DNA of 64,000 nucleotides. It comes from Streptomyces sp. 71268 (GTDB lineage: Bacteria; Actinomycetota; Actinomycetes; Streptomycetales; Streptomycetaceae). Positions 58,579 to 64,000 of this stretch are shown here, in pieces (the stretch's first letter is position 1; every line of letters starts with the position of its first letter). Made by a program: the position numbers and the translations under genes. Below the pieces are notes generated by a model. That model was given only the letters and a program-made list of their open reading frames with translations, made no database searches and was not told where the DNA came from. The stretch covers positions 372,001-436,000 of the forward strand of contig NZ_CP114200.1 of NCBI RefSeq assembly GCF_029392895.1, given 5' to 3'.

Positions 58579-59214
58579 TCAGGCGCCGGGGGCCGTGCCG
58601 TACACCTCGTCGCCGATCTCCAGGCGCGCGGTGCCCGCCGTGCTGTCCGCGAGCCAGGCGCGGAACGCCTCGAGATCGGCGCCCGGCAGCCCGACCTCGA
58701 TGGTCACGCCCTCGCCGTAGCGCACCTCGCGCACCGCGCGCCCCATGGCGCGCAGGTCGTTCTCCAGCTTCCCGGCCCGCTGGTGGTCGGTGACGACGGT
58801 GACGAGTCGGTACCGCTGGCGCACCACGGTGCCGAGAACGTCCAGGGCCTCCCCCACCACGCCGCCGTAGGCCCGGATCAGCCCGCCGGCGCCCAGCTTG
58901 ACCCCGCCGTAGTAGCGGGTGACGACGGCGGCGACGTACCGCACCTCGCGGCGCACCAGCATCTGGAGCATCGGCACGCCGGCGGTGCCGCCCGGCTCCC
59001 CGTCGTCGCTGGCCCGCTGGACACCGCCGTCGGCGCCGATGACGTAGGCGAAGCAGTTGTGGGTGGCGGTGGAGTGTTCGCGGCGGACGCGCTCGACGAA
59101 CTCCTGCGCCTCCCGCTCGGTCGCCGCGGGCGCCAGCGCGCAGCGGAAGCGGGACTTGTTGATCTCGATCTCGTGCACGCCCTCGCGGGCCACCGTGCGG
59201 TACTGCTCAGCCAT
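58579..59214 (-). CDS. YigZ/IMPACT family protein (UPF0029)
   Basis: A 211-residue two-domain protein. The N-terminal UPF0029 domain has the signature ASDDGEPGGTAGVPML and TRYYGGVKLGAGGLIRAYG. The C-terminal domain is a ferredoxin-like DUF1949 fold (RYRLVTVVTDHQRAGKLENDL). Eukaryotic IMPACT regulates the kinase GCN2. Bacterial YigZ binds nucleic acid or peptides, and its role remains unclear. ATG 59214 starts MAEQYRTVAREGVHEIEINKSRF, as in homologues. Confidence 0.94.
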   Translation of the reverse strand: MAEQYRTVAREGVHEIEINKSRFRCALAPAATEREAQEFVERVRREHSTATHNCFAYVIGADGGVQRASDDGEPGGTAGVPMLQMLVRREVRYVAAVVTRYYGGVKLGAGGLIRAYGGVVGEALDVLGTVVRQRYRLVTVVTDHQRAGKLENDLRAMGRAVREVRYGEGVTIEVGLPGADLEAFRAWLADSTAGTARLEIGDEVYGTAPGA

Positions 59215-59359
59215 CTCGCCAGCCTATGTCGCGCCCGCCGTCCGCCCCCGCCGGGGCGGGCGGACGCGCGCGGGGGTCGCCCGGCCTGGGGGCGCCCCCG
59301 CGACGGCGCGCGCGGGCGCGGCCGGGGAATGGCTGGTGGGTGGGGGTGGTTGAGCGGAC

Positions 59360-59767
59360 ATGTACGCAGACGATGAGACGGTTCGCACGATCCTGCGGGA
59401 GTCCGGCGACACCTGGGCCGTGGTGGGCCTGTCCGCCAACGAGGACCGGGCGGCCTTCGGCGTGGCCCGGGTGTTGCAGCGGTTCGGCAAGCGCGTGGTT
59501 CCGGTCCACCCCAAGGCGGAGACGGTGCACGGCGAGCGGGGGTACGCGACGCTGGCCGACATCCCCTTCCCGGTCGACGTCGTCGACGTCTTCGTCAACT
59601 CCCGGCTCGCGGGCCCGGTCGCGGACGAGGCGGTGGCCATCGGCGCCAAGGCGGTCTGGTTCCAACTCGGCGTCATCGACCCGGAGGCGTACGCGCGCAC
59701 GCGCGCCGCGGGCCTCGCCATGGTCATGGACCGCTGCCCGGCGATCGAGATCCCCCGGCTGAGCTGA
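59360..59767 (+). CDS. CoA-binding domain protein (YccU-like)
   Basis: A 135-residue single-domain Rossmann protein of the CoA_binding_2 family: WAVVGLSANEDRAAFGVARVLQRFGKRVVPVHPKAE, then VDVVDVFVNSRLAGPVADEAVAIGAKAVWFQLGV and a Cys in VMDRCPAIE. It resembles the CoA-binding part of succinyl-CoA synthetase, but lacks catalytic partners. The biological role is unknown. ATG 59360 lies 146 bases from the divergent yigZ-type gene. No strong ribosome site is visible. Confidence 0.93.
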   Translation: MYADDETVRTILRESGDTWAVVGLSANEDRAAFGVARVLQRFGKRVVPVHPKAETVHGERGYATLADIPFPVDVVDVFVNSRLAGPVADEAVAIGAKAVWFQLGVIDPEAYARTRAAGLAMVMDRCPAIEIPRLS

Positions 59768-59930
59768 GCGCGGGGGCGGCGGCGCGCGCACGGGCGGGGA
59801 CCGTGCGTACGGGTCGGGTTCCCTGGTACGGGGCGGCGGCGCGCGTACGGGGACGCCGGGCCGGGCCGAGCGGGCACCGTGGTGGCGGGCCCGCCGGGCC
59901 GGTGCCGCCGCGGGCCCGCGCGCCTCGCGC

Positions 59931-60491
59931 TCAGCCGCCGAGCCCCTCCAGCACCCGCGCGCCGGGCAGCCCGGGCAGCGCTTTGCCCGGCACGATGAGC
60001 TTGCCCCGCCGGCTCCCGCTGCCCAGCAACACGTACGGGATGTCGGCGACGGCCGCGTCCACCAGAAGCGGCCAGTCGGCGGGCAGCCCCACCGGGGTGA
60101 TGCCGCCGAACTCCATGCCCGTCGCGCCGATCGCCGTCTCCCGGGCGGCGAAGGACGCCTTGCGCGCGTCGAGTTCCCGCCGTGCGACGCCGTTGACGTC
60201 GACGCGGGTGGCGGAGGGCACCACGCAGGCGGCGAGCGTGACCGCCCCGCCGCGCTTGCCCGCCACGATGACGCAGTTCGCGGAGAACTCAAGGAGCCAG
60301 GGCCCGTGGGTCTCCACGAGCGTGGCCGTGTCGGCGACGGCCGGGTCGGTGTCCACGTATCGCACCTCGTCGACGGGCACCGGGCCGCTCCAGCCGCGCA
60401 CCGCGTCGGCGACGGGCGGCACCAGCAGATCCAGACATTCGGTCGCGGGGCGGACTTCGGTGAACGCCTCGTGGGGCGTGCGCATGCTCAT
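59931..60491 (-). CDS. YbaK/aminoacyl-tRNA deacylase-like protein
   Basis: A 186-residue YbaK/EbsC-fold protein. These domains hydrolyse mischarged aminoacyl-tRNAs (for example Cys- or Ala-tRNAPro). Landmarks: CVIVAGKRGGAVTLAACVVPS, FAARETAIGATGMEFGGITPVGLP (the family GGITP loop) and YVLLGSGSRRGKLIVPGKAL. ATG 60491 lies 7 bases after a TAGCTT -10 box (60504-60499 on this strand), suggesting a leaderless mRNA. ATGs at 60497 and 60485 are alternatives. Confidence 0.9.
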   Translation of the reverse strand: MSMRTPHEAFTEVRPATECLDLLVPPVADAVRGWSGPVPVDEVRYVDTDPAVADTATLVETHGPWLLEFSANCVIVAGKRGGAVTLAACVVPSATRVDVNGVARRELDARKASFAARETAIGATGMEFGGITPVGLPADWPLLVDAAVADIPYVLLGSGSRRGKLIVPGKALPGLPGARVLEGLGG

Positions 60492-60711
60492 GCGCATCAA
60501 GCTAACAGCCCCCGTGGCAGCGGCAGATGGCGGCGAACCCACCCCGGCCACCCCCGCTCCACCGCGCGCCCGGTCGACCGCCCCGGAAGAGCGAGCCCGT
60601 CGCCGAGCGCGGAGCCCGGCCCCTCCCAGGTCGCCTCATGCCGCGACCGACCCCGACGCGCACCGGTGGGCCGAGCCGGTGGCCGGCGGCCCGTCGGTGC
60701 CGGGCGGACGC

Positions 60712-61488
60712 TCAGCGGTCGGCCGGCACGTCCCGTGCGTCGGGCGGCGCGGGCTGCGGCGGCAGGACGCCGAGCGCCAGCAGTTGCTCGTGCGTAACCC
60801 CCTCGGGGACCGGCATCGGGGCCGGTGTGCGCAGCGGCGGCTGCCAGCCCGCCTCCGCGTCCCAGCGGCGCACGATCTTGGCCGGCGCGCCGGCCACCAC
60901 CGCGTGGTCGGGCACCTCGCCGCGTACCACCGCGCCGGCCGCGACCACCACGTTGCGGCCGAGACGGGCGCCGGGCAGGACCACGGCGCCGGCGCCGAGC
61001 CAACTCCCGGCGCCGATGCTGACCGGGGCGCTGCGCGGCCACTGCTTGCCGATGGGCTGGGCGGGGTCGTCGTAGGCGTGGTTGTCGCTGGTGACGTAGA
61101 CGTACGGGCCGCAGAAGACGTCCCGCCCGAACTCCACCGGCACCGACGCCACCACGTGCGTGCCCCGTCCGAGCACCACGCCGTGCCCCACCCGCAGCAC
61201 CGGGTCCGGGCCCAGGTCGAGCCCCGGCAGCATGCCGGCGGCCAGGGTGACCCCCTCGCCGATGACGCAGTGGTCGCCCAGTTCGATCCAGCCCTCGCCG
61301 AACACCGTGCCCAGCGGGAACGCCAGCCGGGTGCCGGGGCCGATCCGCCGGAACCGGTAGGGCCCGGGGCGCTCGGCGGTCACCGCGCCGGTCTGCTGCA
61401 TCCAGCGCCAGCCGCGGTGCACCGCGCGTGAGGCCGCGCGGCGCCGCCAGGCGTCGAGCGAGGAGAACACGTGTCGATGGAGGGGCAC
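60712..61488 (-). CDS. Hexapeptide-repeat (LbH) acyltransferase
   Basis: A 258-residue left-handed beta-helix acyltransferase of the maltose/chloramphenicol acetyltransferase-like class. Repeats run from about 55 to 205 (HCVIGEGVTLAAG; ISIGAGSWLGAGAVVLPGARLGRNVVVAAGAVVRGEVPDHAVVAGAPAKIVRRW), with the catalytic His in SDNHAYDD. It probably O-acetylates a sugar or related metabolite. The C-terminal 45 residues are Pro-rich. GTG 61488 lies 6 bases after TACGGT (61500-61495), a -10 box at leaderless distance. There is no linked polysaccharide cluster. Confidence 0.9.
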   Translation of the reverse strand: MPLHRHVFSSLDAWRRRAASRAVHRGWRWMQQTGAVTAERPGPYRFRRIGPGTRLAFPLGTVFGEGWIELGDHCVIGEGVTLAAGMLPGLDLGPDPVLRVGHGVVLGRGTHVVASVPVEFGRDVFCGPYVYVTSDNHAYDDPAQPIGKQWPRSAPVSIGAGSWLGAGAVVLPGARLGRNVVVAAGAVVRGEVPDHAVVAGAPAKIVRRWDAEAGWQPPLRTPAPMPVPEGVTHEQLLALGVLPPQPAPPDARDVPADR

Positions 61489-61946
61489 CCGCCTACCGTA
61501 CTCACCAGTAGCGACGGTGCCCAGGCCGGCCCCCTCGACGCTTCGCGGACGCGGCGGCCGGGTCCGGGGCCGGGCCGCCGGGCGTCGGCGCGGGGCACCG
61601 CCACGGCGCGCGCCCCGCCCGCGCCGTGGGTCGCGCGCCCGCGCGCTCCGGCGTCGGCGCCCCGGCTCGTTTCGCCGGCGCCCGCCGGACTGAACCCGGC
61701 ACCCCGGGGCACTCGTGCGGTCCGGGCGCGGCGTGCTCACCTCCCCCGCCGAGCGCCGCCGCGCCCGGGTCCCGGCGCCAGGGCGGGTGGCACCGTGGCG
61801 GGCCGGCGGGACGGCTGCGGCGTACGGGCGAGCCGACATGCGTCCCCCGGGCCGAACTGGCAAGGTGACCGACGGGGCGGGCGATGGTCACAGCGAGCGG
61901 GTCCCCGGGGCAGGTCCATCGGGGACGGGAGTGAGGCGAGAATCTC
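61489..61946. other. Divergent region between LbH acyltransferase and VOC genes
   Basis: These 458 bases hold the minus-strand -10 box (61500-61495) of the acyltransferase. The rest is G+C-rich with no recognisable gene, despite several open Arg/Pro/Ala-rich frames. The final 20 bases contain a weak GAGGCGAG ribosome site for the VOC gene. No clear operator was seen. Confidence 0.4.
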
Positions 61947-62786
61947 ATGTCGGTCTCCGCGCACGAGCCGGCCGCCCGACACGCGGTGCCGGGCGCCCCG
62001 TGCTGGGTGAGCCTGATGGCCCGTGACCTCACAGCCGCCCAGGACTTCTACAGCGCCGTCCTCGGCTGGACGTACCAACCCGGCATGCTGGGCGGCGAGT
62101 TCTCGGTCGCGCTGTTCGACGGCCGCCCGGTCGCCGGGCTCGGCGCGCTCGCCCACACCCTGCACGTGCCCGTCTCCTGGACGCCGTACTTCGCGGTCGC
62201 CAGCGCCGACGACGTGACGGCCCGCGTCCGCGAGCGCGGGGCCACGGTCGCGGTCGGCCCGCTGCGCTTCGCGCACGGCCGCGCGGCGCTCGCCGCCGAC
62301 CTCGACGGGGCGGTCTTCGGGATCTGGGAGGGGACGGTCCTGCACTGGGCGGTGGGGCGTGGCAGCGCCCCGGCCTGGCTCGAACTACGCACTCGCGACG
62401 CGTTCGCGGCCGCCATCTTCTACGGGGAGGTGTTGCGCTGGGCCGTGCCCGGCGAGGCGGGGTGCGAGGTGGACTACACGCAGGGCCAGGTACTGGTCAG
62501 CGACGGGACGCACGCCGTGGCCGGGCTGCGCGGCGGCGCCATCGAGGAGGCCCCCGACCCGAGCATCCGACCCCGCTGGCACGTGTACTTCCCCTGCTCG
62601 GACGTGGACACGTCGATGAAGGCCGCGGTCGCCGGCGGCGGCTCGGTGGTGCAGCCGCCACGGGTCGGCGCGCACGGGTACGAGGCGACCCTGCGGGACC
62701 CGGACGGCGGGCTGTTCACGGTCACCTCGGTCCGCGACCGGCCGAAGGAGCCCACCCCCACCGCACCGGACGCCCCTCCCGCGTAG
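61947..62786 (+). CDS. VOC (glyoxalase/bleomycin-resistance fold) family protein, two domains
   Basis: A 279-residue protein with two vicinal-oxygen-chelate domains (about 15-130 and 145-265): PCWVSLMARDLTAAQDFYSAVLGWTY and APAWLELRTRDAFAAAIFYGEVLRWAV begin the two repeats, and each ends with a DLDGAVFGIW or DPDGGLFTVTS strand. Actinobacterial proteins of this type are mostly uncharacterised. Ligand binding, antibiotic sequestration or dioxygenase-like activity are all possible. ATG 61947 starts MSVSAHEPAARH. Confidence 0.9.
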   Translation: MSVSAHEPAARHAVPGAPCWVSLMARDLTAAQDFYSAVLGWTYQPGMLGGEFSVALFDGRPVAGLGALAHTLHVPVSWTPYFAVASADDVTARVRERGATVAVGPLRFAHGRAALAADLDGAVFGIWEGTVLHWAVGRGSAPAWLELRTRDAFAAAIFYGEVLRWAVPGEAGCEVDYTQGQVLVSDGTHAVAGLRGGAIEEAPDPSIRPRWHVYFPCSDVDTSMKAAVAGGGSVVQPPRVGAHGYEATLRDPDGGLFTVTSVRDRPKEPTPTAPDAPPA

Positions 62787-62912
62787 GCCGCCCGTCCCGG
62801 GTCGACGCTCCGCCGCAGCCCGCGCGGCGGAGCGCCCAGCCCCGTGGATCTTCACGTCGGCGCGCGGATACCGTGCGGTGTTCGCGCACCGAGTCCCGTG
62901 GAGGAGATCCCG

Positions 62913-63473
62913 ATGGCACAGCAGGCACTGATCGCGGCGTTCGGCGGCAAGGCACCGCGGGTGGGCGCGGAGGTGTTCGTCGCGCCGTCGTCGGTGGTGC
63001 TGGGCGAGGTGACGCTGGGGGCCGGTTCGAGCGTCTGGTACAACGCGGTGCTGCGGGCCGACTGCGGCCCCATCTCCCTGGGCGCGGGCAGCAACGTGCA
63101 GGACAACTGCACCGTGCACGTGGACCCCGGCTTCCCGGTGACGGTCGGCGAGCGCGTGACGGTGGGCCACAACGCCGTGCTGCACGGCTGCACCGTCGAG
63201 GACGACTGCCTGATCGGCATGGGCGCCACGGTGCTGAACGGGGCCGTGGTCGGCGCCGGTTCTCTCGTGGCCGCCCAGGCGCTGGTCCCGCAGGGGATGC
63301 GGGTGCCGCCCGGCTCGCTCGTCGCCGGCGTACCGGCCAAGGTCCGACGCCCGCTGACGGACGAGGAGCGCGCGGGCATGCGGGCCAACTCCGAGGTGTA
63401 CGTCGACCTCGCGCGCCAGCACGCCGCCGCCCTGGGTGGGCCCGCCCCCACTGACACCGACGCCGCCCGATAG
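62913..63473 (+). CDS. Gamma-type carbonic anhydrase family protein
   Basis: A 186-residue left-handed beta-helix protein of the gamma-carbonic anhydrase/YrdA class. Zinc-binding histidines are in DNCTVHVDPG and VGHNAVLHGC, arranged as in active enzymes. RADCGPISLGAGSNVQDN is a family signature. It may interconvert CO2 and bicarbonate or act in acyl-CoA chemistry. ATG 62913 follows GAGGAG at good spacing. It is a monocistronic gene ending before a strong terminator. Confidence 0.94.
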   Translation: MAQQALIAAFGGKAPRVGAEVFVAPSSVVLGEVTLGAGSSVWYNAVLRADCGPISLGAGSNVQDNCTVHVDPGFPVTVGERVTVGHNAVLHGCTVEDDCLIGMGATVLNGAVVGAGSLVAAQALVPQGMRVPPGSLVAGVPAKVRRPLTDEERAGMRANSEVYVDLARQHAAALGGPAPTDTDAAR

Positions 63474-63560
63474 CGCGCCACCACCACGGCGGCGACCGCC
63501 GGGCCCCCGGGCCGCCTGTCGTCCCTCGCGCACGCGCGGGCCGCCGTGGCTCGGCCGACG

Positions 63561-63598
63561 GACGGCGTACGCCCCCTCCCGCGGGGGCGTACGCCGTC
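63561..63598. terminator. Strong bidirectional terminator
   Basis: A perfect 16-bp stem (63561-63576 with 63583-63598) and 6-base loop, extended outward by five more pairs after one mismatch. It lies between the gamma carbonic anhydrase gene and the convergent DoxX gene. Confidence 0.85.
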
Positions 63599-63624
63599 GG
63601 TCGGGCTGCCCGCCCGTGGGTCCC

Positions 63625-64000
63625 TCACAGCGCCACGAGCGTCGCGGCCCCGACGTAGACGGCCTGGAAGAGGGTGCGCCGGCCGAGCGGATCGCCCTGG
63701 GCCACCTGGCGGCGGGCGGCGGAGACGTTGGCCGGGAACAGGGCGATCATCAGCAGGGCGAGGCCGGCCGCCGCCCATCGCGACAACGCCGGGACCAGCA
63801 GCCCGATCGCGCCGGCGATCTCCAGCCCACCCGTGAGCGTGACCAGCAGGTCGGGGCGCGGGACCATGGCGATGAGGTCGGCCCGCGGCGCCGGGTGGAA
63901 GTGGGCGAGCGCGGTGAACAGGAACATCACCGCGAGCCCCACGCACAGTGCGGGGTACCAGGCGTCGAGCGCCGACACTCCGAGCAAGCCGGCCAGGCGC
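63625..64000 (-). CDS. DoxX-family membrane protein (5' end possibly outside window)
   Basis: A DoxX-like membrane protein of at least 120 residues with four predicted helices (YPALCVGLAVMFLFTALAHF; LLVTLTGGLEIAGAIGLLVPAL; AAAGLALLMIALFPANVSAARR; TLFQAVYVGAATLVAL). AHFHPAPRADLIAMVP and MFPANV-like segments are typical. DoxX proteins have been linked to respiratory or redox membrane complexes. The frame stays open to the window edge (RLAGLLGVSALDAWYP), so the true start may lie beyond. TTG 63987 is the only start candidate inside. Confidence 0.85.
   Translation of the reverse strand, partial: RLAGLLGVSALDAWYPALCVGLAVMFLFTALAHFHPAPRADLIAMVPRPDLLVTLTGGLEIAGAIGLLVPALSRWAAAGLALLMIALFPANVSAARRQVAQGDPLGRRTLFQAVYVGAATLVAL

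Noticed and set aside
1..64000. tRNA, rRNA, CRISPR, insertion sequence, integrase or attachment site
   Set aside because: None could be recognised. No transposase or integrase motifs occur in any plausible frame, and the only tandem repeat array is inside the prenyl synthase gene.

Overview
This is chromosomal DNA from a Streptomyces-type actinomycete. The G+C content is very high, third codon positions are almost all G or C, GTG and TTG starts are common, several genes look leaderless, and the families present (pentapeptide proteins, F420-dependent LLM enzymes, RsbW-like ATPases, DUF2795) are typical of the group. I see no mobile element, prophage, CRISPR array, rRNA or tRNA gene, so the window reads as ordinary chromosome with a few accessory islands.

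Layout. 1-4.9 kb: the end of a STAND/WD40 protein with 14 propeller blades, an orphan Phd/YefM antitoxin divergent from a lone ClpP, a small hypothetical gene and a secreted NlpC/P60 hydrolase behind a Crp-like site. 5-10.4 kb: an RsbW-like ATPase and the biotin cluster, bioF diverging from bioB-bioA-bioD. 10.5-14.4 kb: two regulator/target pairs (SDR/TetR divergent, ArsR-MFS operon). 14.5-18.1 kb: an exopolysaccharide-type operon, a receiver/degenerate-GGDEF/GT2 fusion followed by a membrane acyltransferase, preceded by 1.1 kb without a gene. 19.2-28.9 kb: a stand-alone type II thioesterase, a methyltransferase, an LLM oxidoreductase, a CNNM/CorC-type pair, a MazG-like protein, a GDSL hydrolase, purB and mug. 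28.9-35.2 kb: an ABC-2 exporter divergent from a NarL-type two-component system, a ROK regulator and a HutC-type GntR regulator with a clear promoter and operator. 35.4-40.5 kb: a long-chain polyprenyl diphosphate synthase with a repetitive tail and a co-transcribed 78-residue protein, a hypothetical protein and an FAD/NAD(P) protein. 40.6-48.7 kb: a secreted FG-GAP protein, a membrane pentapeptide-repeat protein, an SDR, a DUF2795 protein, an alpha/beta hydrolase and a divergent EamA/MocR pair. 48.9-64 kb: a Tat-exported PhoD-like phosphatase behind a possible PHO box, an ACT-GNAT fusion, a DUF885 hydrolase, sbcD-sbcC, YigZ, a CoA-binding protein, a YbaK-type deacylase, a hexapeptide acyltransferase, a VOC protein, a gamma carbonic anhydrase and a DoxX protein cut by the window end.

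How genes work together. The clearest functional units are biotin synthesis (four enzymes, two inverted repeats in the shared promoter region, a hairpin before bioD), the GT2/acyltransferase operon (polymer synthesis plus O-acylation), SbcCD (double-strand-break end processing) and the ABC/two-component module. The most unusual arrangement is the antitoxin/ClpP divergence, where a TGTACA-type operator lies in the shared promoter region and no toxin is adjacent.

Functions come from motif and family recognition by eye. No database search was run, and all promoter and operator calls are pattern readings.
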